64,000 nt of DNA from Filosporella fistucella (Eukaryota > Ascomycota > Leotiomycetes > Helotiales), in assembly GCA_030077755.1 (NCBI GenBank), contig JAQJZZ010000012.1:744001-808000 (forward strand). The letters run 5' to 3'. Position 1 is the first letter of the stretch. Each line of letters opens with the position of its first letter. This document shows positions 11,562-21,293 of the stretch, one piece after another. A program made the translations under genes and the position numbers. The notes under the pieces are model-generated. The model saw only the letters and a program-made list of their open reading frames with translations. It searched no databases and was not told the DNA's origin.

Positions 11562-12399
11562 TATCGAGTTTTAATTCCAGGAATTATTATCTGGTATGTG
11601 GTGTCTGGTGTTGGAATTTGAAATATCTCCTATGGATTGGTTACTTTGTGGTATTTGTTCTGGGGTAAGAGAGAGTTTGTGAAGAAGTGAGTGTTGGGTT
11701 GAATGCCGAGATTTGTTTGGAGATAAAGTAATGTAATGCAGTATATACCATGGATCATTTCAGAGAATAATCAATCTAGGGACTTGATTAAAATCATTCA
11801 CCAGCCAGGGTCGCATAGGTCAAGGACTTGCCACGGCTAGGTTGATTGTGGTTATGCGTGAACCTATGTTGCCCACCTAACACTTCAATGTGCCGCATCA
11901 TTGATTGCACTTGGAAGGTTTGCTATAAGTTATATCTCGTGTTACTCGCTTTCACTCTTGAAGCATGCAGCTATTTCTCGACTAGAATTTTTTTAAGGTG
12001 GTTAAGTGCCAAGTACCTAGATCTCAGACAAGCTGTGTAGCGAATCTTGGAGCGTGACTGCATTGGTGCTCTTGTGCTGAAACATTGACTTTTAGGGTTT
12101 ATAAATTCATTGGTTAGCCATTAAGATATCTCTTCAGAGGCCAGGAGGGCTGTGTGGCCATATTTGCACTCGGGAAAGGTGTTGCTGGCAGGGTACACGT
12201 AATCGTCAACAGGTGAAATATGCAAATTTCTAATATGACATCCATGATCCAGAACATTGAGTCTGAGATTTACAACTTTCTCCAAGAAAAATCACTTCAC
12301 GTCAAATTGCAAACTTTGAACCGAATGTTTCTTAACGTCATGCTCGTTCAATATCCAAACTCCGCCAACGTTGAAGTACCATCATCGCGGCCCCGAAAC

Positions 12400-12504
12400 C
12401 TATCTTCTATATGCTCCATAGCAGCACCCTACCGCGAATGGACCAATAATCACAATCACCATAATCACTGCAATCACGATGCCTTCAGTGCGTCCAGAAT
12501 TCAT
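12400..12504 (-). pseudogene. broken member of the small membrane protein array
   Basis: From 12504 the frame reads MNSGRTEG, then IVIAVIMVIVIIGPFAVG and the tail CCYGAYRR followed by a stop, again a C-terminal helix with a basic end. Upstream, a plausible ectodomain (TGIVTPDAPPSSKKKHS, up to about 12692) lies in another frame and runs into TGA directly before the helix. No intron of normal length joins the two, so a frameshift near 12510 is the simplest reading. It could also be an exon whose partner I missed. Confidence 0.4.
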
Positions 12505-12665
12505 GAGTGCTTCTTCTTTGAGCTTGGAGGAGCATCAGGCGTGACAATACCCGTGGCATCTACAACATCATTAGCAATATTTTCAGCTTGACTCCTTCCC
12601 AAGAAAATCGTTCTGTTTGCCCAGGTTATATCTCTAAAAACGGAAAGGACTTTTTCGATAAAGGT

Positions 12666-13173
12666 AGAAGCACAGTCCGAAAGACATGACAAAAAAAAAC
12701 CGCAGCGAAAATGCCCACAATGCCACCTGGACCAAGACCTCCCGAGGATCTCCTACTTTTCGGTGTTTGACGCATTGAGATGTTCGATCCATCTATCGTA
12801 TTATTAGCCAAACGTTCATGCTAGCAACTAATCCGAGTTCTACATATCCCGCTTGAACAAGCTTCCAAGAGTGACGGGTTTTCTTTAGCAACATGGGACT
12901 GGACCATGCTGAATAAACCAGAAGCATAGTGCGAAAGAGATGGCGAGAAGAACCCCAAAAAACAATGCCTACAATGGCAGCCGGACCAAGACCTCCTGAG
13001 GATCGCTTACTCTTTGCCGCTCGACGCATGACAATGTTCGATCTATATATTGTATTGTTAGGCAAGCATTCATGCAAGTAAGCAAGTCGAGTTCTGCAAT
13101 ATTCCACTTGACAAGATACCATGAACAACGAAAGTCACAAACCCACGTTACGAAGGCGAAAAAGACAAACAAC
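12666..13173 (-). repeat. 254-bp tandem duplication of a membrane-segment exon and its intron
   Basis: Two adjacent units, about 12666-12919 and 12920-13173, align without gaps at a constant offset of 254 bases: AGAAGCA at 12666/12920, GGACCAAGACCTCC at 12729/12983 and ATGTTCGATC at 12780/13034. Identity in the core is roughly three quarters by eye. On the minus strand each unit encodes a basic turn and hydrophobic segment (KSRRSSGGLGPGGIVGIF and KSKRSSGGLGPAAIVGIV). Each also carries an intron-like element with a GCTAA branch site and a TAG acceptor. A third, more diverged copy appears to be the membrane exon at 13225 and below. Confidence 0.7.
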
Positions 13174-13458
13174 ATCACAATAGAGCCTAAGACAATGCCT
13201 AGTAAAGCCCATGGATTCAAAGATGCTGCTTTTTGTGATGTTCACATATGTTGCGCCGCCCCGCGGAACAGATGAAGCTGCATAAATGATAATATTCGTA
13301 CCTTTGTGTGTATCTAATTCACTCAGCTCAACCTCCTTCACGGAAAGTGGAGTGGCTTTTGCGATATTAGATGGAGTTCTTGCATCATCGACCGGCAGCA
13401 GAGCTGTAGTGGAGGCTGATGTGGTGATCTGAGGCAGAGATGCGGAGAGGTGTAGCAT
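12969..13458 (-). CDS. small type I membrane protein of the array, start uncertain
   Basis: Exon 1 (13302-13458) encodes a hydrophobic start MLHLSASLPQ and a Ser/Thr/Ala-rich ectodomain ending ELDTHK. A 76-base intron (13226-13301) joins it in frame to ASLNPWALLGIVLGSIVMLF, a strong transmembrane helix followed by CDFRC. The frame then either reads on to a stop at 12969 or, if the GTATCT..TATAG intron near 13120-13045 is used, stops at once after the Cys. The signal peptide looks short. The open frame continues upstream with more hydrophobic residues (LITPPLLVFVI) but without a nearby ATG, so the true start may lie in an earlier exon or be lost. The downstream 254-bp repeats copy this helix exon. 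Confidence 0.45.
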
Positions 13459-13820
13459 GATGACGAAAACTAGGAGAGGGGGAGTGATCAACTTAGCTGA
13501 GTACTTTATTGTGATGTCTGATGTTTGAGGTTGCTTGTGCAAGGAGTAATGATTTGTTCTGACTGAGATGAGATGCTGTCGTTGAGGTAAGATCAGTTGT
13601 TCGAGATCGTGTGGTGCACTGGTGGGTTTGAAAACTTCTTTTATGGACACCAGAGACAAGAAAATCTACTGTTAATCAACATAGCTGGCAGCACATGAAA
13701 GCACTCACATATACATCATACATAGGGATGTGAATCACGGGAAATGAGTCCTCCAAGGAAACTACATTATTCACTCATCTTATTCGCCCAATACCTCCAT
13801 TTCCATTTCCATTCACATAA

Positions 13821-14129
13821 CTATCTCCTTTTGATGCACCACCAGATAATTAATATCGTGACCACAATGAAGAACACCGTGAATGCAAGTCCGAAGATGA
13901 CTGCTCCAGACCATTGTTTGGAGCTTTTCGATTCTCCATCTCGCTTTCCTTTCTTGATCGCCCTGTGGTTTGATGATGTCCTTTGAGTAATTGCGGGAGA
14001 GAACTTTGACAAATTTGAGGATCTCGCATCTGTTGATGGTACTGATAAATTGTAATGTTGAGGGGCGGAGAGCGAAGTATTGAGGAGCGCGGTAAAGATA
14101 GCCAGCAAGAACATGATTTGAGGTTTCAT
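13821..14129 (-). CDS. small type I single-pass membrane protein (102 aa)
   Basis: The ATG at 14129 gives MKPQIMFLLAIFTALLNTSL, a signal peptide ending near SLSA. The ectodomain of about 45 residues is Ser-rich with two N-x-S sites (NLS). A basic stretch (KKGKRDGESKSSK) precedes the helix WSGAVIFGLAFTVFFIVVTI, and the protein ends LIIWWCIKRR. It is a single exon with the same layout as the 90-residue protein at 11.3 kb. The phrase VPSTDARSSNLSK resembles LPVDDARTPSNIAK of the neighbour at 13.3 kb, so the two are probably paralogues. The function is unknown. Confidence 0.6.
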   Translation of the reverse strand: MKPQIMFLLAIFTALLNTSLSAPQHYNLSVPSTDARSSNLSKFSPAITQRTSSNHRAIKKGKRDGESKSSKQWSGAVIFGLAFTVFFIVVTILIIWWCIKRR

Positions 14130-14524
14130 TTTTGGGTTAAATAGAGTTGTTATTGAAGCTTGTTGTCTTCTGTAATTGTTTTGCAGACTTGGTTTATTAC
14201 AAAGCATTTGAGGAACAGAATAAATAGTGTTCGACTTCAAACATATATTTGCGGGTGGTGAATCAAATAACAGCGTAGCATCGAGAGCCATTCTCTGATT
14301 CTGTATACACGTGAGAGTGATTACTTCTATCACAGTACGTAGCCCGACCACAATTCAGGAATATAGATTCATAGTAGAATCTACCTGGAGGCTTCTCAAT
14401 TGAGCCAGTTGCTGAATGCTGGGTGTACACTTTACGAGGCTGCTCGTTACCGTGCCTCAGCGTGGCACAGCCCGTTGTCAACCCCTAAGCGAGCTGACTT
14501 TAAGGTTATTTTTACCTTCCACGT

Positions 14525-14731
14525 TCACTTCATCATGCCAACAACAACCCGCTTCATCGAAATAATCGAAACTATTGTCGCCATCGTGATGAACTCAACA
14601 CGTATTACGAGGAACTCATAGACGGCCGGTTTCAGGCGAAAAAAGACGAAAGATTGAGTACTACTCTGGCAACAGCGAACTTGGTTCATTGCGACAAACA
14701 ACAGGCTGAGGATCGCCGTGCAACAAGACAT
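14525..14731 (-). CDS. possible small secreted/membrane protein of the same array
   Basis: From 14731 the frame starts MSCCTAILSLLFVAMNQVRC, which can act as a signal peptide. It then has an Arg/Val/Ile-rich second hydrophobic stretch (FITMATIVSIISMKRVVVGM). The position and strand fit the array, but the second segment is weak and no paralogous phrase is visible, so this may be a chance frame or a decayed copy. Confidence 0.25.
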   Translation of the reverse strand: MSCCTAILSLLFVAMNQVRCCQSSTQSFVFFRLKPAVYEFLVIRVEFITMATIVSIISMKRVVVGMMK

Positions 14732-15040
14732 TGTCTTCAAGTTTGACATCTGGCAACATTATATGTCAAACATGTCATCCCGAATGCAAATAAGCGAAGG
14801 ATTTTCAAATCTTCAAATGATATAAGGTTGCAAAATGAGACGCTTAAGGAAAGAGACACGAGGCGAACTGACATTCAGATATATTATTCAGCAACCACAA
14901 GTTTGTCCAAGTGGGCAAGGAACTTGGCAGAACGAAACTTTGATTATTTGAATTGTGTATTCCTGAATTTGGTATAATTATCGCGCAATCCTCTTTTACA
15001 GAATAAAGGAACTCGGATCTGAAGCTAAGGCTGGCATAGA

Positions 15041-15872
15041 TCACATAACCGCTGCCAACAGACCGAAAACACCAATTGCAATTGCCATGGCATTCTCAGT
15101 ATCCCTTCCCTGCGCTCCACTTGTACCGGTTGGTCCTGCTGCTGTGACTGTTACTGTAGCTGGAGTTTGACCCCCGTTGTTACTTGTTGAGACAGTAGGC
15201 ACTGCACCACCATTGACTGTAAAGGTTGATGTTGTGCTCGCACCAGTGCGTGTCGAGCTTGCTCGCCCCGAGGTAGTTGCTCTCGATCCCGTGCCTGAAG
15301 TTGTTCTGACGCCAGACGATCCTGGAGTAGTGTCTCCTGTAAATACAGGAGGGGCACCAGTATATGTCGCGTTTTGGGAAGACTGCAGTGCAAGCACATT
15401 CGTGGGAATCGGGGCAATCGTTGCGCTAAATGAGCTGCACTGAGCAGAATTTCTTGCGGAGGTATCAAGATTGGTCAGATTGTAGGCCTGTGTGCACCAG
15501 CCACATCTGTCTTTAATTAGTGTATTGCAGGTCTCTTGGGCGTTGGAAGTCTTACGCTTCACGAGTCGAGACATAGCCATTGCCACATAGGCATTGATAC
15601 CACTGCGTAAGGTCGGATTGACTTTCGAATTGGTCGCATAGAGCGAAAAGGTCATTGGAAGAGCCGCAAATGGAATTGGACCCGTAGCAGAATGAAATTT
15701 CTTCTTTCCTGCGAGATAGTATCTCTCTGTCCTCTATCATTTGCGCTCTCCTCCACTCTTCACGAGCCTCCAAAACTGCAGCGCGATTCGGATTTGATTC
15801 GCCGTTTGCTGAAAGTCCTGATACGTAGCCAGCGAGGAGGGCAGCACCCGCAATGAGTGAGAGGCAATGCAT
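15041..15872 (-). CDS. GPI-type Ser/Thr-rich cell-surface protein with N-terminal cysteine domain
   Basis: There are two exons (15556-15872 and 15041-15506) with a 49-base intron (donor GTAAGA, acceptor ACAG), giving 260 residues. The signal peptide is MHCLSLIAGAALLAGYVSGL. Residues about 60-125 form a cysteine-containing domain with FCYGSNSICG, YQCLCGNGYVSTREA and CGWCTQAYNL. The C-W-C pattern directly follows the splice junction, which supports the join. Residues about 150-240 are Ser/Thr/Gly-rich and likely O-glycosylated. The C-terminus NAMAIAIGVFGLLAAVM is a hydrophobic tail without a basic end, typical of a GPI-attachment signal. I recall this architecture from fungal cell-wall proteins of unknown role. 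The protein is probably displayed on the plasma membrane or wall. Confidence 0.8.
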
Positions 15873-16650
15873 ATTGCTTGTTGGTCGGAAGTGATCGGCT
15901 GTATGTTAAGAGTCGGGGAGCGTGACCTTTTCTTAAGCATCAATGGTACATTTTCGTTTATATTTCCTTTCTTCCGAGTCAAACTGATCAACAACTGTCT
16001 ACTCTCCTATTTCCTCCACTTTCCACATTTGTAGCAAGATCACCCTGCGATGAAGAAGCTTACAACGCCACAAAAGCAAAGAAAAGCGTTATTTCCATCT
16101 CGGTTGGCAGAAGGGCTGAAAAAAAAACGATCGCGATTGTTGGAAAGTTTATGCTTAATTTCCGATTCGCTGTCATTGGCTGTCAATTGACTAGGCTTTC
16201 TATTTCCGTGGTCGCGAGACAGCTGCCAAGTCTTTGGATCCTTCGAAAACGTTTATCCTTACCGATTTAACGAGTCTCATCCCGCCCTATTGACCAATAA
16301 GTATGACAGCTGAGCGCCTTTCAGGAGTATCGTCATTTGAGTCCTGGAACACTAAGTTTTGGTGTATATTTAAAGGGACGGTGTGATTATTCCGGTATGG
16401 TCAAGGGTACTAATACTGGTAGTCCGGCTTGTCAGCAAAGGATACACTTTAGGCCGATGCAAATCTCCAGGACTCTGGTCCAGGAATGGTATGATACAAG
16501 TCAACGTGATGTAGTAGGGTCCGAGGCAGGAACAGCCGCCCGCATTTTGTATCACCTCGAGAATTCATTTCTCTTCATGTGCTGAAAAACATATTTTCTC
16601 TGCTCGAGTATTGAGCTTGTTTATGATCCACCAACTCGCAAAGCCCAAAG
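15873..16650. other. divergent intergenic region
   Basis: This is the shared upstream region of the GPI-type protein (minus) and the 839-residue membrane protein (plus). The plus-strand frame at 16337-16585 shows no domain. The sequence just before 16651 is the probable promoter and leader. Confidence 0.4.
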
Positions 16651-19467
16651 ATGATTCAACTCACCGTTGGTTATGTAGCAGGCTTCATTGCCCTCGCAAT
16701 CTTTGTTGGTATGTATACGGAATTATAGCAAAGAACGCTTCCCAAGCAGTCTAATCCATATGGCCAAAGTCCTCTTATTGACTATCAATAGCACGATTAT
16801 GGGCTCCCAATGTAATTACTTTCATTGTCTCTGGAATCTTGCGAGATAAAAACACGGCTGCTACCTGGTAAGAATCAACAGATGGCGAATCGTGAGTTCA
16901 AAACTGATAACAACAGGACGGTAGCGGCGGGTGTTCTGCAGCGGTCGCACTGGCCAAACGTTCTTCGGTCTGATTCTGTGAAGAACCGCGGCGTTCGGAA
17001 GGATGTTCTTATACTTTCAAACTTCATTACCTTCATGGGAATTCTCATTGCTATCGCTGGAGTTGTCACTCCCCTTGGATTGTACGAAGCTCTTGTCGCT
17101 GATAAGAATGTCGAAACTCCATTTCAATATCTCAAAGATGCTTCTCCTTTCGGTCAAGGCACACCTCCACGAAACAACCTTACCTTCAATAGAATCTGTT
17201 CCGGGGGCTTTACAATGCCCTGGAAGCCATGTCCATTCACAGACACAACAGCCGTTGGTGTTGTGGACTCGACTGGAAAGGGACAAATTGATTACCCGAA
17301 TGGCTACCAAATCTCAATTCCTAGTGTGATAAACGACATCTATTCAAGTGGTGTAAGTGGTCAAACCACCGTCTCCAACTATTTCGACATTCAATGGCGA
17401 CGATATCAAACCACATCTAGAGAGCTGTTCAACAACGGTACAACATACCTTGTCGGAGCATTTCGTTTCATGCAGAGCATGGTTCTCAACAACGCATACG
17501 AGCCTGTGGAGGGACTGATTGTAGATACAGTTGACGGCGGAATTGGTTTCAGAAACCAGTAAGTTAGCCCAACTCCTGCAAAAACATTTGGGTTCAAGCA
17601 GTGGCGCAAAGAGAGATTCATTTAGCACTCTTGCATTGTAAGAATTTGCTAATACCATATTAATAGTACCATCCCGCCTGGATTTCAGTATGGTGTTTCT
17701 TGGGACGAGGACCTACTGTTTATCGAACCTGAGACCGAATGTGTCAACACCAACACAACTCTTGATTTCTCCATCGCAATCAGTCCGAATACTAGCACGG
17801 AGGTTGTCGATCTAGTCTTGACTGATCGTGGAGGGTTTGTAGACATAAATCATACGTATCCACTTATCGACTTGACTCAATCGCATATCAATCCGAACTT
17901 ATACGAACGGGCTCACAAAGCTGCTTGGATGACCAACTTTTGGACAATGCTGTATTACAACATTACATCGAGTTCAAACAAAACGACGGGGACGAAAGCT
18001 TTTTCGTATCTGAATTCGAACGTGGGGAAGACCTTCACTGTTGCCAATAAAGGAATATCTAGTTTCTACGCCTCGCTATCTATGGACTACCAATTTAGTA
18101 GCCATCTGAATATCGGTGGAACAATTGCCAATACAACGGTTCCTGGTGCATCTGGTCCACCAAAGAATCCTTTTGGTGTCGGCCGTGAAAACTTCACTGC
18201 TATCCGTAAGTAGTAGAGGTTTCGAATAAACGCTTCTCACAGTGCTAATAGATATCCCATAGACTTGATCTGCGCTGGAGCTGGAAACGCTGACTACGCC
18301 AATATCACAAACATTTTTGCGAGTTGCGGCCTCATGCTAGGTGTTCCACAGAGGCAAGACCAGGGTTCATCGATTCTATTTGAAGCCGGAAGTCATTGGT
18401 CTCAACCACTTTACGCGTGTGCAAGCACAGTGAAAGCAACTGTCAAGACGGTTTCGTTTGCATACAACGGTACCGATGATTTGCAAAGCCTTAAGGTTAC
18501 TAGCATCAAAAAGAAGGTGTACTCTAACAACGAAAGCAAGCCACTTTGGGGCGTTGAATACACAGGCAACGCGTATAACATGGACCAGATTAACCTGATG
18601 TGGGGACTTATCTCTCCAGAGTACGAAAAGCACCCCAACGTCTCTTCCATCCGCCAAGAATCTCTTTACCTGCCTGGCTACGCATCCCGATTCGGTACAA
18701 CTCTTGCTGCGATGAATATACAAAATATCCCAGCAAGTGAGTTCTACACAGATTCAATGGGAGAAGCCTACACAGTCGGCAACGAGCTGGGTAGTAGTTC
18801 CTCCATAGACTATAGTGGTCAAACAAATATGGCACTCTGGGCTCGTTGGCAGAATTTGACTAGATCTACTACCACGGCGGTGAAGATTCCGAATCTCATC
18901 TTTACAGACTTTGCTGCAGCCGCAGTTGTAGGCACGAAAGGAGTTCTTGGCCCTGGAAATGCAGCGCAGAAGAATGTCGTCCCACTTGCTGTCACACCTA
19001 CAGTCCGCAGAATCAAATACCACTGGCCATTCGCCATTCCAGCTCTCCTCACCGCTCTCTGTCTCATTATCATCACTATTATGGCATTAGTCACCTTGAT
19101 ATTTGGACATAGCAGTATAGCCAAGATGCGACAACATTTACACCAGAGCTCTACTGGTAGGATATTTACTACGTTCTTGTTTCCTGGCCCAGGAGCGATG
19201 CGGATGAAGACAAAGGACTGGAGTCGACACATGGGAAAGACAGTCATTGATCTGTCGGGTGATATTCCAATGTGTGGTGACGCTATGGGTACTGCGACGG
19301 AGAAACCGCATGTTTACGGGAGGAGTGTCTCGGGTGAGACATCAGGGGAAGGAGATGGATTTTTGAGTGCGCAAAGTCCCGCCGAGGGGTACGTTGGAAA
19401 TGGATTCACGAGTCAGCAGGGCTTCGTGGAGCAGATTCAAGTAACAGCAGGGAAACCCCTTCACTGA
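16651..19467 (+). CDS. large fungal membrane protein of unknown function (839 aa)
   Basis: There are five exons: 16651-16708, 16792-16867, 16917-17558, 17667-18205 and 18263-19467, all joins in frame. The first exon encodes MIQLTVGYVAGFIALAIFV, a membrane helix. The second and third give ARLWAPNVITFIVSGILRDK and AATWTVAAGVLQRSHWPNVL; the Trp is split by the intron, which confirms the border. A second helix follows (FMGILIAIAGVVTPLGLYEA), then a long extracellular-looking region with many N-glycosylation sites and paired cysteines. A C-terminal helix (WPFAIPALLTALCLIIITIM) precedes a cytosolic Gly/Ser-rich tail. This layout recurs in a widespread ascomycete family without known role. The protein at 21.3-23.9 kb has a similar layout (N-terminal helices, large cysteine/N-glycan region, C-terminal helix, polar tail). 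Confidence 0.85.
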
Positions 19468-19902
19468 TGTTACATTCACCTTTCATAACCTCATTATATA
19501 GTATACCAGAAGCAAAATCCTTGAATGACTCCTGACAAGATGAGATGATGCCAAGTCACGTGCCTTATGAGCATTGAGGTTGGCGGAAAAATGAGGTCGT
19601 CCCTCTCACCTTCCCTCCGCGCTTCGTCCTCAATCCCTATCTTTACACATATATGCATGTGTTTGCGTCATCTTTGCCCATGCCACATACCCTTGATCCT
19701 CCCTTATCAACATGAAGGGACCTGTCGGCAATCAGAGCCTCATGGGCAACTTTAGCCGCTGTTCCATCTTGTCGATTGGTGGTTGGCTCTCACCTGGAGG
19801 CTTGAGGCGGCGGAATCACAGTGTCACGGACGTATTCAGGCTTCCATCATTGTTTGATGCTACGGAAGACAATCTTGTGGCAACAATTCCAAAGAGCAAA
19901 AG

Positions 19903-20325
19903 ATGTCGACCTCATCTATCACAAAGACTGCTGTAAGCTCCTACTGCGCGCTGGAAACAAACCGCACAAATAGGCTTCTGGAGCTTCTGCCTGGCGATCG
20001 AGAGGAACAGCTGAAGTGCAATCTCTTGCACGTGCATTTGAATCGAGCACCGACTTTCGAAGCCATATCTTACAGACAGGGTTCTCCTGATCTACAGAGC
20101 CAATCCTGTGTGGGTCTGAAGGTGTGGAGTTGTGCCTTAGACCATTGCTCGTCATTTCTATCCCTGGCAACGTTGTTGAAATCCTCTCGGTCCCACGACG
20201 ATTCTGATCGCGACTCTTCGTGTTCTGCTCCTCCATTGGCCGATGACATTATTCCGAAGAAAATCAATCACCAATTTCTTGATTCCCCGAGGGAATCTGG
20301 AATATATGTCGGTCTCAGATGCTAA
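19903..20325 (+). pseudogene. 5' remnant of a HET-domain (heterokaryon incompatibility) protein
   Basis: The frame contains NRLLELLPGDREEQLKCNLL and VHLNRAPTFEAISYRQGSPD, which match the opening of HET domains (I-R-L-L-x-L-L-P-G ... L-x-x-A-P-x-Y-E-A-L-S-Y-x-W-G-D). The conserved W-G becomes R-Q-G here. The following HET motifs (W-I-D-A-I-C-I-N-Q and Q-V-x-x-M) are missing or only faintly recognisable (KINHQFLDSPRESG, YVGLRC). The frame stops after 140 codons where intact HET proteins continue for 500 or more. I read it as a truncated, eroded copy. HET proteins trigger cell death on fusion of unlike fungal strains. Confidence 0.55.
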
Positions 20326-21293
20326 AATGTCAAAGTTCAAGGATCAAGCTCTGAATCCGTCCACTGGTCAAGAAATGGGAAGGTTGGGTTTTCTTTCAAG
20401 AACAAGCTAAATGACCCCTTTTACCCTCGATCATCTTCACTTCTCAACTATATAGATTTTGTCACCCTTAGCGCAATTCTCATTTCATTCTTCGAAATAC
20501 TATAATCGTTCAAGCTTAGAGGCTGTAGTCTATGATCGGTCTGCCAGGCATTATGGTTGACGAGCTGTGGTAATCCGGATTCATGATATTAGGTCTACCT
20601 TCTGCGACTTGATATGAAGTGGACACAGATTATCTATAAAACATATGAGTTACTATATTGCACCCTTCCCTCCAGGCACTACCCAGATAGTGCCGTATGT
20701 ACTATTACCACGTGACACTCCCGATAATTTGGTTCGCGTCTTAGGTATCGACTCGTTTATCGTTCGCAGACAAAAATAACAATAAGTCCATGGTCACGGC
20801 ATATCGAGGTCGTACTCGCGTCAACGATTGTGTGCGCACCCTTCTATCACTCAATGGGCCGATGCTCTCCAGCCACCAAGAACAATGTGTCTGGGACAAG
20901 CCGTAGATCGTCTCTTGTTATAGAGAGCATGTGGTTACACAAAGCCTTCGAGCGGCTGAGACAGCAGCGTGGCGTCTATCATTTCTCTTCACAGACCAAT
21001 TGGCAATGTAGCAGTGAATCCTATTGTCTGTTCCCTGTACAAGTGTGTACCAAATGCAGAAAGTCGTCTGCATGGCGGGTGCAGAGCATACGCGTTGTGA
21101 AATGAATGCATAAGCCGAAATCCAAGTTCTGGTTGCCAGCTGAGTCTTTGCTTTTGCAGAATGGAGGGGCACTTCTCTTGTGATGACTACGTCGTGAAGT
21201 ACTCTTTCTTTCGGATCGTCCCTTTCTTTAAATGGCCAAGAAATCGAAAAATTACTCTTGTGTTTTGGCAAAAAGAGAAAGAAGAAGAGAATA
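20326..21293. other. intergenic, no supported gene
   Basis: No credible gene. The region before 21294 serves as leader of the next gene; a longer in-frame start at 21258 would only add a lysine-rich stretch. Confidence 0.4.
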
